Shown: one piece after another, positions 23,770-36,770 of the stretch | How positions within the stretch are numbered: position 1 is the first letter of the stretch | How the letters are laid out: every line of letters starts with the position of its first letter | Source: Membranipora membranacea | Taxonomy: Eukaryota; Bryozoa; Gymnolaemata; Cheilostomatida; Membraniporidae | DNA: 64,000 bases | NCBI GenBank assembly: GCA_914767715.1 | Contig: OU612072.1 | Location: forward strand, 12,028,001-12,092,000 | Direction: 5' to 3' | Notes under the pieces: model-generated | What the model saw: only the letters and a program-made list of their open reading frames with translations | Databases searched by the model: none | What the model was told of the DNA's origin: nothing | Position numbers and translations under genes: made by a program

Positions 23770-25109
23770 CTAAGGGCAGCTTAATATGGCAATCATCTTA
23801 GTAAAGGTTTTTTAGTCGCAGTGACCAAATTTTGCGTACATAACTTCATCACCATGCAGATATTGTCACCAACAAGACTTGCAGTGATCTCTGCTTGTTT
23901 TTTACTTATTCAAGTGAGTGTTGTTTTAAAACTAATAATGTTTTTAATAATACAGAAGCTCAAATTTTCAGTCTGGTTTATCAATTTTGAGACCACACAG
24001 CCTTCAATCAGACAGATTAGGAGTCTATCAAATAGATAAAGACTACTTTTAGATTACATGAGCATAACATCACTTTTAATTACCGTATCATGACTTTGTC
24101 AATATCTTCATCCCTCATCTCTGTTATAAACCTTTCCGATGCCCAGATTAGTGTTTGAAAAGAGACTCAAATGTAAAGATTTGATATATGAGACATTTCC
24201 TTCCTCCTCCCACTGTTTCATTAGACAGCTGCTCTTTTCACTTCAGGTAGCATATCTGGGTTCGATGACTGAAGCCTTGACCCTAGGTTGTGTACCACGA
24301 GTATGTGCTGCTCCTGACTGTATTGATTATACGCTCAGTACCTACACAGTAAGTAAGCTTCTAGCTTGAGTTAGCTCAGACAGTAGATCCTTCAAATTGA
24401 ATCATACTATTTGAAAATTGCGTTTTTCAGAACTTAGTGTTGTGAAAAAGTAGACTGATTAGCACTATTTCGCTTTAAATTTGAAATTTCTGTGAACGTT
24501 TCATGACACTATTCATAGAAACGCTGAATAATATTTAATTTGCCATGTCTGTGGAAGAGTGAATAATGCAGTAGGATGATATATCTATTTTCGATTACAG
24601 AAGCTTTATAATGGCAAAGTGATAGTTTGCACCGGTGTAGTATTGTAAACTGTCCCCCGCGCGAAAACAACCCCGGGACACTTTACAATATTGTAAACTG
24701 TCCCGGGGACACTTTACAATAAAAACGGGCCTATTGTAAACTGTCCCCCCCTATTGTAAACCGTCCCCCCCTATTGTAAACTGTCCCCCCTATTTGTGAC
24801 TGTCCATATCGAGAGCCCAGCTGTTTATCACCATTCTAAATGGGTCAGATCATCTAAGTGGAGCATACCATGATGTACTGGCTGCCACTATGATGGCCAA
24901 AGTTGTACCATGGGGATGGTGGTGGTATCTCATTGAATGGGTGTATAAAGCCTCTTTTTCATATGGTACTTTATGGATCTATTTTTCGCAAACACTAGTT
25001 ATTTGAAGCTCCTATGATTTAGAGATGTCTGGTTTGCGAAGAAAGGTGCACTAAGCCAACAGTGGATAGATGTGTAGTTGCCACATCACAGAACACACAT
25101 ACTTTCATT

Positions 25110-28100
25110 GCAGGTTCATGAGCCGCGCGAAAGCAACCACCCCATTCATTCATCATAAAATCTACCTCCGTCAAGCATTTGCCTAGGAGTCAGTCACAAG
25201 TGTGAGCGGGAGCAATAATTACTTTTGAGCTTTTCATATTGTGAGGATGGGTATTGCACTGTAAAATATTGCTTAAGCCGCGCGAAAACAACCACCCCCC
25301 GAGCTGTCTTATAAAGATATCTGTTAAAAAGTCTCAAACATAATGAACCGTGATTTTGCATCCATAATGCGATTATCATAAGGTGACTGTGTACCAAATT
25401 TCAGATTAGTAGGTCAGAACTTAATGACACAACGGATGATATGTCGTTCTTTGCAAGTTCATGAGCCGCGCGAAAATAACCACCCCATTCAGTCATCTTG
25501 AAATCTTCCTCAATCAAGCATTTGCCTGTGAGTGATGAAAGTCAGTCACATGTGAGACCTGGAGAAATAATGACTTTTGAGTTTTTCATATTGTGCCGCC
25601 TGGTATTGGACTGTAAAATATTGCTTAAGCCGCGCGAAAACAACCACCCCCCAAAGTGTCTTATAAAGATTATCTGTCAAAAAGTCTCAATCATAATGAA
25701 CCATGATTTGGCAGCCATAATTCGATTGTCATAAGGTGACTGTGTGCCAAATTCCAGATTAGTAGGTCAGAAGTTAATGACACAACGGATGATATGTCGT
25801 TCTTTGCAAGTTCATGAGCCGCGCGAAAACAACCACCCCATTCATCTTGAAATCTACCTCAATCAAGAATTTGCCTGTGAGTGATGACAGTCAGTCACAA
25901 GTGAGAGTGGGAGAAATAACCGCTTTCGAGCTTTTCATATTGTGCGGCCTGGTATTGCCCTGTAAAACATTGCTTAAGCCGCGCAAAAACAACCACCCCC
26001 CAAAGTGTCTTATAAAGATAATCTGTCAAAAAGTTTCAATCATAATTGACCATGATTTGGCAGCCATAATTTGATTGTCATAAGGTGACTGTGTACCAAA
26101 TTTCAGATTAGTAGGTCAGAACTTAATGACACAACGGATGATATGTCGTTCTTTGCAAGTTCATGAGCCGCGCGAAAATAACCACCCCATTCAGTCATCT
26201 TGAAATCTTCCTCAATCAAGCATTTGCCTGTGAGTGATGAAAGTCAGTCACATGTGAGACCTGGAGAAATAATGACTTTTGAGTTTTTCATATTGTGCCG
26301 CCTGGTATTGGACTGTAAAATATTGCTTAAGCCGCGCGAAAACAACCACCCCCCAAAGTGTCTTATAAAGATTATCTGTCAAAAAGTCTCAATCATAATG
26401 AACCATGATTTGGCAGCCATAATTCGATTGTCATAAGGTGACTGTGTGCCAAATTCCAGATTAGTAGGTCAGAAGTTAATGACACAACGGATGATATGTC
26501 GTTCTTTGCAAGTTCATGAGCCGCGCGAAAACAACCACCCCATTCATCTTGAAATCTAATTCAATCAAGAATTTGCCTGTGAGTGATGACAGTCAGTCAC
26601 AAGTGAGAGTGGGAGAAATAACCGCTTTCGAGCTTTTCATATTGTGCGGCCTGGTATTGCCCTGTAAAACATTGCTTAAGCCGCGCAAAAACAACCACCC
26701 CCCAAAGTGTCTTATAAAGATAATCTGTCAAAAAGTTTCAATCATAATTGACCATGATTTGGCAGCCATAATTTGATTGTCATAAGGTGACTGTGTACCA
26801 AATTTCAGATTAGTAGGTCAGAACTTAATGACACAACGGATGATATGTCGTTCTTTGCAAGTTCATGAGCCGCGCGCAAACAACCACCCCATTCATTCAT
26901 CTTGAAATCTACCTCAATCAGGAATTTGCCTGTGAGTGATGACAGTCAGTCACAAGTGAGAGTGGGAGAAATAACCGCTTTCGAGCTTTTCATATTGTGC
27001 GGCCTGATATTGCCCTGTAAAACATTGCTTAAGCCGCGCGAAAACAACCACCCCCCAAGCTGTCTTATAAAGATTATCTGTCAAAAAGTCACAAACGAAA
27101 TGAACCATGATTTTCTAGCAATAATGTGATTGTCATGAAGTGACTGTGTACCTAATTTTGGATTAAAAGGTTAGAAATTAATGACACAACGGATGATATG
27201 TCGTTCTTTGCAAGTTCATGTGCCGCGCGAAAACAACCACCCCATTCAGTCATCTTGAAATCTACCTCAATCAAGCATTTGCCTGTGAGTGATGACAGTC
27301 AGTCACAAGTGAGACTGGGAGAAAGACCGCTTTCGAGCTTTTCATATTGTGCGGCCTGATATTGCCCTGTAAAACATTGCTTAAGCCGCGCAAAAACAAC
27401 CACCCCCCAAAGTGTCTTATAAAGATAATCTGTCAAAAAGTCTCAATCATAATGAACCATGATTTGGCAGCCATAATTCGATTGTCATAAGGTGACTGTG
27501 TGCCAAATTCCAGATTAGTAGGTCAGAAGTTAATGACACAACGGATGATATGTCGTTCTTTGCAAGTTCATGAGCCGCGCGAAAACAACCACCCCATTCA
27601 TCTTGAAATCTACCTCAATCAAGAATTTGCCTGTGAGTGATGACAGTCAGTCACAAGTGAGAGTGGGAGAAATAACAGCTTTCGAGCTTTTCATATTGTG
27701 CGGCCTGGTATTGCCCTGTAAAACATTGCTTAAGCCGCGCAAAAACAACCACCCCCCAAAGTGTCTTATAAAGATAATCTGTCAAAAAGTTTCAATCATA
27801 ATTGACCATGATTTGGCAGCCATAATTTGATTGTCATAAGGTGACTGTGTACCAAATTTCAGATTAGTAGGTCAGAACTTAATGACACAACGGATGATAT
27901 GTCGTTCTTTGCAAGTTCATGAGCCGCGCGAAAATAACCACCCCATTCAGTCATCTTGAAATCTTCCTCAATCAAGCATTTGCCTGTGAGTGATGAAAGT
28001 CAGTCACATGTGAGACCTGGAGAAATAATGACTTTTGAGTTTTTCATATTGTGCCGCCTGGTATTGGACTGTAAAATATTGCTTAAGCCGCGCGAAAACA

Positions 28101-28920
28101 ACCACCCCCCAAAGTGTCTTATAAAGATTATCTGTCAAAAAGTCTCAATCATAATGAACCATGATTTGGCAGCCATAATTCGATTGTCATAAGGTGACTG
28201 TGTGCCAAATTCCAGATTAGTAGGTCAGAAGTTAATGACACAACGGATGATATGTCGTTCTTTGCAAGTTCATGAGCCGCGCGAAAACAACCACCCCATT
28301 CATCTTGAAATCTAATTCAATCAAGAATTTGCCTGTGAGTGATGACAGTCAGTCACAAGTGAGACTGGGAGAAAGACCGCTTTCGAGCTTTTCATATTGT
28401 GCGGCCTGATATTGCCCTGTAAAACATTGCTTAAGCCGCGCAAAAACAACCACCCCCCAAAGTGTCTTATAAAGATAATCTGTCAAAAAGTCTCAATCAT
28501 AATTGACCATGATTTGGCAGCCATAATGTGATTGTCATAAGGTGACTGTGTACCAAATTTCAGATTAGAAGGTCAGAACTTAATGACACAACGGATGATA
28601 TGTCGTTCTTTGCAAGTTCATGAGCCGCGCGAAAACAACCACCCTATTCAGTCATCTTGAAATCTACCTCAATCAAGCATTTGCCTGTGAGTGATGAAAG
28701 TCAGTCACATGTGAGACCTGGAGAAATAATGACTTTTGAGGTTTTCATATTGTGCGGCCTGGTATTGCACTGTAAACTATTGCTTCAGCCGAGCGAATAC
28801 AACCACCTCCCAAGCTGTCTTATATTATCTGTGAAAATGTCTTAAACGGAATGAACCATGATTTTCTAGTTATAATGTGATTGTCATGAGGTGAATGTAT
28901 ACCAAATTTCAGATAGAATG
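25110..28920 (+). repeat. Left array of the foldback: about 11 units of ~350 bp
   Basis: Unit starts ('catgagccgcgcgaaa') fall near 25117, 25463, 25816, 26166, 26518, 26868, 27220, 27571, 27917, 28273 and 28623. Each unit carries a second, shifted copy of CCGCGC(G/A)AAAACAACCACCCC about 170 bp in, preceded by GCTTAA. Some units are virtually identical at 702-bp spacing (the pair at 25463/25816 recurs at 26166/26518), so a two-unit block was recently amplified. Confidence 0.88.
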
Positions 28921-28999
28921 GTTATTTTTTCACTCCACAGTTAGATCCCTTGAATTACAGCACATATGGCAGCATACTGTAAGTTGTTTCCTCTTTCAT

Positions 29000-31015
29000 T
29001 TTGGGGGACAACTGCAATGAATGATTGACAGATAATATTTATAAGACAGCTTGGGGGGTGGTTGTTTTCGCGCGGCTTAAGCAATGTTTTACAGTCCAAT
29101 ACCAGGCGGCACAATATCAAAACCTCAAAAGTTGTTATTTCTCCAGGTCTCACTTGTGACTGGCTTTCATAACTCACAGGCAAATGCTTGATTGAGGTAG
29201 ATTTCAAGATGAATGAATGGGGTGGTTGTTTTCGCGCGGCTCATGAACTTGCAAAGAACGACATATCATCCGTTGTGTCATTAAGTTCTGACCTTCTAAT
29301 CTGAAATTTGGTACACAGTCACCTTATGACAATCACATTATGGCTGCCAAATCATGGTCAATTATGATTGAGACTTTTTGACAGATTATCTTTATAAGAC
29401 ACTTTGGGGGGTGGTTGTTTTTGCACGGCTTAAGCAATGTTTTACAGGGCAATATCAGGCCGCACAATATGAAAAGCTCGAAAGCGGTCTTTCTCCCAGT
29501 CTCACTTGTGACTGACTGTCATCACTCACAGGCAAATGCTTGATTGAGGTAGATTTCAAGATGACTGAATGGGGTGGTTGTTTTCGCGCGGCTCATGAAC
29601 TTGCAAAGAACGACATATCATCCGTTGTGTCATTAATTTCTAACCTTTTAATCCAAAATTAGGTACACAGTCACTTCATGACAATCACATTATTGCTAGA
29701 AAATCATTGTTCATTTCGTTTGAGACTTTTTGACAGATAATCTTTATAAGACAGCTTGGGGGGTGGTTGTTTTCGCGCGGCTTAAGCAATGTTTTACAGG
29801 GCAATATCAGGCCGCACAATATGAAAAGCTCGAAAGCGGTTAATTCTCCCAGTCTCACTTGTGACTGACTGTCATCACTCACAGGCAAATTCCTGATTGA
29901 GGTAGATTTCAAGATGAATGAATGGGGTGGTTGTTTTCGCGCGGCTCATGAACTTGCAAAGAACGACATATCATCCGTTGTGTCATTAAGTTCTGACCTA
30001 CTAATCTGAAATTTGGTACACAGTCACCTTATGACAATCACGTTATGGCTGCCAAATCATGGTCCTTTATGATTGAGACTTTTTGACAGATAATCTTTAT
30101 AAGACACTTTGGGGGGTGGTTGTTTTTGCGCGGCTTAAGCAATGTTTTACAGGGCAATACCAGGCCGCACAATATGAAAAGCTCGAAAGCGGTTATTTCT
30201 CCCACTCTCACTTGTGACTGACTGTCATCACTCACAGGCAAATTCTTGATTGAGGTAGATTTCAAGATGAATGAATGCGGTGGTTGTTTTCGTGCGGCTC
30301 ATGAACTTGCAAAGAACGACATATCATCCGTTGTGTCATTAACTTCTGACCTACTAATCTGAAATTTGGTACACAGTCACCTTATGACAATCGAATTATG
30401 GCTGCCAAATCATGGTTCATTATGATTGAGACTTTTTGACAGATAATCTTTATAAGACACTTTGGGGGGTGGTTGTTTTCGCGCGGCTTAAGCAATATTT
30501 TACAGTCCAATACCAGGCGGCACAATATGAAAAACTCAAAAGTCGTTATTTCGTCAGGTCTCACATGTGACTGACTTTCATCACTCACAGGCAAATGCTT
30601 GATTGAGGTAGATTTCAAGATGACTGAATGGGGTGGTTATTTTCGCGCGGCTCATAAACTTGCAAAGAACGACATATCATCCGTTGTGTCATTAAGTTCT
30701 GACCTACTAATCTGAAATTCGGTAAACAGTCACCTTATGATAATCGCATTATGGATGCAAAATCACGGTTCATTATGTTTGAGACTTTTTAACAGATATC
30801 TTCATAAGACAGCTTGGGGGTGGTTGTTTTCGCGCGGCTTAAGCAATATTTTACAGTGCAATACCCATCCTCACAATATGAAAAGCTCAAAAGTTATTAT
30901 TTCTCCCGCTCACACTTGTGACTGACTGCCATCACTCCTAGGCAAATGCTTGACAGAGGTAGATTTTATGATGAATGAATGGGGTGGTTGCTTTCGCGCG
31001 GCTCATGAACCTGCA
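29000..31015 (-). repeat. Right array of the foldback: about 6 inverted units
   Basis: Same ~350-bp unit on the opposite strand, with GGTTGTTTTCGCGCGGCTCATGAAC near 29220, 29577, 29933, 30287, 30640 and 30990 (30287 and 30640 carry point changes). It has about half as many units as the left arm, so the arms are unequal, as expected if arrays expand and contract independently. Confidence 0.88.
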
Positions 31016-31543
31016 ATGAAAGTATGTGTGTTCTGTGATGTGGCAACTACACATCTATCCACTGTTGGCTTAGTGCACCTTTCTTCGCAAACCAGACATC
31101 TCTAAATCATAGGAGCTTCAAATAACTAGTGTTTGCGAAAAATAGATCCCCAAAGTACCATATGAAAAAGAGGCTTTATACACTCATTCAATGAGATACC
31201 ACCACCATCCCCATGGTACAACTTTGGCCATCATAGTGGCAGCCAGAACATCATGGTATGCTCCACTTAGATGATCTGACCCATTTAGAATGGTGATAAA
31301 CAGCTGGGCTCTCGATATGGACAGTCACAAATAGGGGGGACAGTTTACAATAGGGGGGGACGGTTTACAATAGGGGTGGACAGTTTACAATAGGGGGGGA
31401 CAGTTTACAATAGGCCTGTTTTTATTGTAAAGTGTCCCCGGGACAGTTTACAATATTGTAAAGTGTCCCGGGGTTGTTTTCGCGCGGGGTACAGTTTACA
31501 ATACTACACCGGTTGTCCTGTATGTACCACTTTCTACGTCTAA

Positions 31544-32860
31544 TCAGTACCACACGAACAGCAGAAACAGCAACATCAAGCATTGATATATTAATTGGTT
31601 TATAATAATGATTTTAATTTCACTGGCAATGATCGCATGAACATGATGTTTTTAACTGTCTGGTAGGTTCATTGGCCTGATTAAGTTTTTAATTGGAACC
31701 AAAATGAAAGTGAAAGAAGCTAATATTTTTAATCTAGAACTTATTTCTAGGCTCTTGCACTACAGCAAATAGTGACAAAAGGTGTTACTGCGAATACATA
31801 TTGGTTTTCAGATACCTTATGACCAGAGATGGAACAAGTGAGAATTGAAAAATATATGCTATATAGCCAGTAAAATAGGCAAGTTAAAGACTACCAAAAT
31901 ACCAATGCATGTTATAGTCAGGCAGTTATTTATGATAAAGTTATGTCAGATTGGCATTGTAAAAAACTTCTATGCTCTACTTGGCAAGAATTATTGAGGG
32001 TGCAAAGAGAGCCTCCCATAAGAGAAGGTAACTCTCAGTTCCTGCATTATGATGTTACTATGAACATTAAGTGCTTGTTTCTTGTATTACACTTCCTAGA
32101 TAGAGGCTTGGACAATGATGACATCAGCTCATACTACTCACAAGCTTTTGTAGAGCAACTGTGATTTCAACAGCATTTGAAAACTAAGACCTCGATAATA
32201 AATTTCACCATTGTGCTGCACAAGCTGATTATATCACAGCTGTACCAATATTAATACACCTAGAGCCTGAATATGAATATAACATACTGTTTTTTTCGCT
32301 ACTCAATACTGATTGGCTGTCTTGTATGTGCCTGTCTGTCACAACGTGTGAATCATCGATGCAGGAATCTGTAATTTGGAACTACTTCACTACGGTTGAT
32401 TTCCTTTAGGACGTTACCACTGTCAAGTCATCGTAGGTAATAGGTCATTGGCGCTTTAACATCTGAATATGATATTCACCCATGTATGATGTTCCTTAAA
32501 AATAGTATGCTGATCTTCAAGAAATACTGCCATAATTAATTTGCCTCATGTTGAGATGTTGAACTTGCACCGTTCACTTATGATGTATTTATCGTCTCAG
32601 TCTCGTCTCAGAGTGCATTGAATTAGTCAAGGATTCAATAGCCAGAGATAAACAAGCACAGTCATGTAAGGCAAAGGAGAGCCAAGAAATGAGAAAACAA
32701 TATGGCGTGATCTATCACATTTCATCTTGCAAGACATGACTTGGAAAGTTTGACACATTTCAATTTTAACGACATTATGTAAATTTTGGAATTTTAAAGC
32801 TCGCAGCAACCAGGAACCGATGAGGAAATGCCAATAATGTCATATTACAATGATATGGAT
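31544..32860. other. CRM2 downstream region and CRM3 upstream region
   Basis: AT-rich. An open frame at 31943-32164 has no supporting signal. Nothing else recognised. Confidence 0.4.
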
Positions 32861-32867
32861 TGTGATG

Positions 32868-32874
32868 TATAAAA
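32868..32874 (+). promoter_or_regulatory. TATA box of CRM3
   Basis: GTATAAAACTAA, 84 bp before the CRM3 ATG, matching the CRM2 promoter in sequence and spacing. Confidence 0.6.
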
Positions 32875-32958
32875 CTAACTGCCGTTCAATATGAAAATCA
32901 TTTTAGGCTATTACCTCAACCTATGCAGCCAACCCTTCAGTTATAACCACACACCATC

Positions 32959-33941
32959 ATGCAGACATCATCAGCAATGAGCCTTGTGGCCGTTTCTGTT
33001 TGTTTACTGATTATACAGGTAAGGCTTTACAACATGAAAGCAAACAAGCATCTTTAATTTTGAATTGGTGACCTTTGACGACGACTCTCAAATGTATTAC
33101 TACAAAAAGGTTTTTGATATGAATTTATCGTTAATAATTTTTCGATTGGCTGACTCATAAGTCAGTTCTGCACAATAATCAAGATTACAGAGCTACTATT
33201 CAATAAGCCTTATTACTTTAGGTGGCGGATAGTAAGTCCCTGTTAGGGCCTGAAGTATGTATATTACCGCCATGTGCTTACCATGTTTGCTGTGAAATGC
33301 AGCCCACAACTTATACAGTAAGTATGTATATAATTGTATTAGGGGAGCAGCAGTGATTTTGTCATTTAAATGTGAAATGTCCTGCAAAGTTGTGCCTATA
33401 TACCGTTGTAAAGATTTAAATCGTTGGTTTGAAAAGAACTCCTATAATGTTGAAGTGTATCGAGGCAGCACTACAAGAAACTTTATCCGATGTCACAGAC
33501 TGCTATTCATCATTACGTAAGGGTGTATGTTTCAAAGTACACCTTATTTAATGAGCTGTCTCACCACTCGAGAAAACTTCAATGGCTAATCTCTAAAAGT
33601 CCGGCAGCGCGACACGGACTAGACTGGAAGAGCCGGGGGATTGACAGGGAATTACAATTATAGGCTTAGGGTCTTGCTTGTCACCAGCAATTACAACTCG
33701 TGATTAGTTTCTGTGCATCTCTCACTTCATAGGGCCAATTAATCTGATTACATGTTGGCTCCACCATGAATAACCTTCTACCCTCATTCAAAGTTTGCAG
33801 ATTATTCGATTTTCCAGTTGCTTTGTATGTTACAATTGATTCGTTTTTTTATTGTAGTCTATTTATAGAGGCAAGGAGATTGAGTGCCCTGGGTGTCCAA
33901 AATGCATCAGGGAGCTCGACGACTGCTCACTCTTCGGATGA
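32959..33941 (+). CDS. CRM3: small secreted cysteine-rich protein (79 aa)
   Basis: Three phase-0 exons: 32959-33018, 33222-33317 and 33858-33941 (TGA). Exon 1 is again exactly 60 nt and encodes a signal peptide (MQTSSAMSLVAVSVCLLIIQ). Exon 2 begins 'VADSKSLLGPE', close to 'SVDSKTLTG' of CRM1, and has 'VCILPPCAYHVCCEM', with a vicinal Cys pair not seen in the others. Exon 3 has the family signature 'GKEIECPGCPKC' and an extra Cys in the tail (DDCSLFG). The eight cysteines could form the usual six-Cys module plus one more pair. The protein is likely secreted and disulphide-bonded. Function unknown. Its closest relatives in the window are CRM1 by the 'DSK' start and CRM2 by promoter and signal peptide. 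Confidence 0.78.
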
Positions 33942-34392
33942 AAATATTTTCCGAAAGACACTGACATCTATATTTTACTCTTGTATCGTTTGCCCAATAT
34001 TATTCATAGATACTAATCTTATATTATAGATGTATTTTATTATGATATGACCTTCTTGTCCAGACTGATCTGCATAAATGTTTGCTAAGGGCCGCTCTGT
34101 TTGGTTGAGTTCCATTCAGGGCCAACAATTTTTATAACTGCTATTCATATCTATAAGGGCTTAAATTTTAAGAAAAATACAATTGAAAGAAAAGAATTAA
34201 CTGCACTTTCATAACTTGCTTGATGTTTAGTGATATTTAGTGTACGATAATCATTCAGGGAGGCAGGAAGGCACTGCTCTCCCTAGAAAGTTAAATACAG
34301 TGACCTATAAACATTGCAATTGAATAATCCATGTCAGAATAAGTTCCTCCGGGATATACATTTGCTAATTATATTATGACTTAAATTAATGC

Positions 34393-34610
34393 CTAAACCA
34401 CTGCTGCCACACAGCCAAATGTGTGCTTATAGAATTCTGTATAGCTCAAAACTAATAAAATGAGGCTGCAGCCTCAGCATTGTCGCCTAATGATCAAATA
34501 ATTTGCACAAATTGATCATCAAAATTAGGGTATGAAATTAATTATCCATCGCAACAGGTGACGTAGTTACGGTCTTTCTAGTGCAAATTGTACTGGTTCT
34601 CTGCAAAAGT
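34393..34610. mobile_element. Partial copy of the AAACCACT MITE family
   Basis: Begins TAAACCACTGCTGCCACACAGCC and runs through 'ataatttgcacaaa' to a GTGACGTAGTTA segment. This matches one arm and the centre of the complete copy at 43426-43822 in inverted orientation. The second arm is missing, so this copy is truncated. Confidence 0.65.
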
Positions 34611-34619
34611 TAACGGATG

Positions 34620-36770
34620 CTGTTTTCTAGGGCGAACCAAGAGGTGACAATGTCGGATCGAGAAAGATCACGACAGTTCACTGCTGGCAGAGTTCATATG
34701 AGATTACTTTATAATATTGAATGCAAATGCCCCAGGCAACTGATATATTGTAACGCCAAGTTGTAACTGTCACACGTAACTCCCGATCGTAACTGGTAAT
34801 TGTAACTTACAATTGTAACTGATTCTTCAAAGCAAAAACACCCTTCTTTATACTGACCTGTATAAATAGGTCGTAAAAATGGAAGCGGTGGGATGATACG
34901 TCATTATTTTGATGGCCAACCTCCGCATTTAGATGGTAATTAAATGTGCAAAAAATGAAGTAAATGCGGAAGAGTATAACAATTAATCAGATTAGGACCA
35001 TGGCAATCTGGCTCAAGCTCAGAAAATACGAAAATATCACACTGTATCATCACTAGTTTTTAAAACTTCATTCTTTGAATGGTTTATGTAGTAGACGGAA
35101 GGTAAATTCAGAACTGACAAGGACATGAGATATGTTATTGAGCAAAGGTCACAATTGACAAAAACACAAAGACACTGATTGTAAATTTATCATTTATGTA
35201 AGGTATTACATCAAAGTTGTCATGTATCACTCACAAAGAACGAAAAAAAGAAAGATTTCAAAAGGAAAAGATGTGGCCTATATAAACAGTTTTATCATTT
35301 TAACCACTGAACACTTGTATCTCGGTTACACAGCAGTGTTTGTGAGTGACGAATATATAAACTCTCACATATCGACCATACAGTTGCGAGGTACATGTGA
35401 TGGTATCTGGAGAGGTGGTATGTCGTCCAGGTCTGATGCTGCAAAAGCTTCAAAATGCTCCAGAACAGGGACTGTGAGCGCAACGTTGACCTCCAAATCC
35501 TCTCTTTGGGGAACTGGAAAATTGTGTCAATAAAATAGAATGATTTTTTGCTCAGTGCATGTTTTTCAGATAATAGACACCTCAACTCACATTCAGGTTA
35601 AAGTGCAAGTAGCGCTACCCGCTGCCACTGTTTTAGGTATTGTCTGCTTGGCATAACAAAGCTTTCTAAATGATTGGAGAAATATAAGTGTGAATCCAAA
35701 AAAACTCCAACTCATGCTAGCAGATATGGGTACATGACAGACTCACTCAAATTGTTAGATCGTTACTCACATTCCTTATTACTGTTCCCATCAACCTCCA
35801 AGTAAATTACGATGTACGCTTCCTTACAGTAAAATCATGAAGTAGGTGAAGTTTGATCAAGTTTGCCTTGATTTGGAGCTTGACCTTGACCTTTTCCTTG
35901 ACTTTGCCGTTGACGTTGACATTGACAGCAAGTAAATCATGCATAAGTAGAGACAGAGCAAAGAGTGTAGATTCATGGTTTATAATATAGTTCAATTTTA
36001 CCCCAGGTACATTCTAAAATGCAGTTTATAGCATCGATTATCAAGTTCTGTTGATTTTAATTCATAAAAGTTATCTTTTGGTTTGATCTGTGACAGAGGG
36101 CACAACATCATCTAGACCGTTGTAGAACCTAGGTTTTTGAACTTTGAAATTAATAAATCATTTACAAAGACCCCAATGCAAGTGAAATTGGTATTATTTT
36201 GTTTAAATTTAACAAAAATTAAACAAAAATTCTATAAAATGCTTTGGGATTACTTTGATATGGTCAAGGGTTATACTCTCCCAGTTATCATTTTAAACCT
36301 CATCATAACAACTATCTTAGTTCTAATCCCTAAATGTCAGTGCTTCATTTATGCAATGTGCAAACACTTACAACTCCTAAAAGATCAGCAATGTGAAGGT
36401 TAGTGGCTGAGTTAATATCCAAAAGTTGAGGTGTCAAACATATCACAATAACAAAATACAAATTTTTTGTGGTTTTTAGCTGAGAAGATCATATCAATAT
36501 CCTTCTCGCAGGTTAAGTTATTTAAAACCCTGGCAGAGTATTGTGTGCCAAACTTTCAAATGTTGAAATCTGTTTTCAAAAACAACAAAGAGTTATGATC
36601 GGAGGTTTCTAGACATGTACTCATGACCAAACTGAATTGGTGTCTGCCAGTGAGCATGACAAGGAATATTTAAAATACATATTAAATGTAGATGTTTCCT
36701 GATGGCAAAGATATTCTGAAGTCAACAAATAGCTTAATCGTTTGTGGTTGCTTTCAGCTATCATCATTAC
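34620..36770. other. Region upstream of CRM4, no gene recognised
   Basis: Contains degenerate GTAACT repeats (34745-34830) and a TGACCTTGACCTT-type simple stretch (35876-35930). Open frames at 35222-35533 and 36137-36403 lack splice or homology support. From about 36400 the sequence is duplicated at about 46740, as part of the CRM4/CRM5 duplication. Confidence 0.45.

Larger units (their letters stand above)
24637..31507. mobile_element. Foldback transposon, 6.87 kb, inserted in CRM2 exon 3
   Basis: A 6-bp direct repeat ACCGGT flanks it (24631-24636 and 31508-31513). The structure is symmetric. The outer arms start GTAGTATTGTAAACTGT and contain several short TATTGTAAACTGTCCCC repeats (24637-24800; 31325-31507). 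Next come inner single-copy arms of ~300 bp (24805-25115; 31015-31325), nearly identical in inverted orientation. Then come long arrays of ~350-bp units, pointing plus on the left and minus on the right, meeting at an unmatched centre near 28920-29000. Long inverted repeats made of tandem sub-repeats are the hallmark of foldback elements. No transposase is present; the 60-90 residue frames in the arrays are repeat by-products. Because ACCGGT is its own reverse complement, the exact border could shift by up to six bases. Confidence 0.88.
23854..31543 (+). pseudogene. CRM2: secreted cysteine-rich gene split by a 6.9 kb transposon
   Basis: Exon 1 is 23854-23913 (20-residue signal peptide ending LLIQ). 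Exon 2 is 24247-24348 (34 residues, 'CVPRVCAAPDC', ends TYT). Exon 3 starts at 24601, after a TTTTCGATTACAG acceptor, with 'KLYNGK'. All introns are phase 0, as in the relatives. After 36 nt, exon 3 runs into the foldback element; reading on gives an early stop after 'CTGVVL', removing the last two cysteines. Beyond the element (31514-31543) the remaining codons, 'CPVCTTFYV' and TAA, are present and in frame once one ACCGGT copy is dropped. The intact ancestor had about 75 residues and one six-cysteine module. This haplotype is probably null unless the element is spliced out or lost. No coding damage other than the insertion is visible. Confidence 0.75.

Noticed and set aside
25498-30618. Recurrent 60-88 residue frames 'MKS.SIK.LPVSD.SQS' on both strands
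   Set aside because: They are one frame through the ~350-bp foldback unit, repeated because the DNA repeats; frame and stops are not conserved across all units.
25110-31015. Regularly spaced repeats suggesting a CRISPR-like array
   Set aside because: Units are ~350 bp, the whole unit repeats rather than short repeats with unique spacers, and the two arms are inverted copies in a eukaryotic transposon.
35222-35585. Overlapping 96- and 103-residue frames on opposite strands
   Set aside because: No splice borders, homology or codon pattern favours either strand.
36137-36403. 88-residue frame with a hydrophobic segment upstream of CRM4
   Set aside because: Not kept in the duplicated region upstream of CRM5 and no other support.
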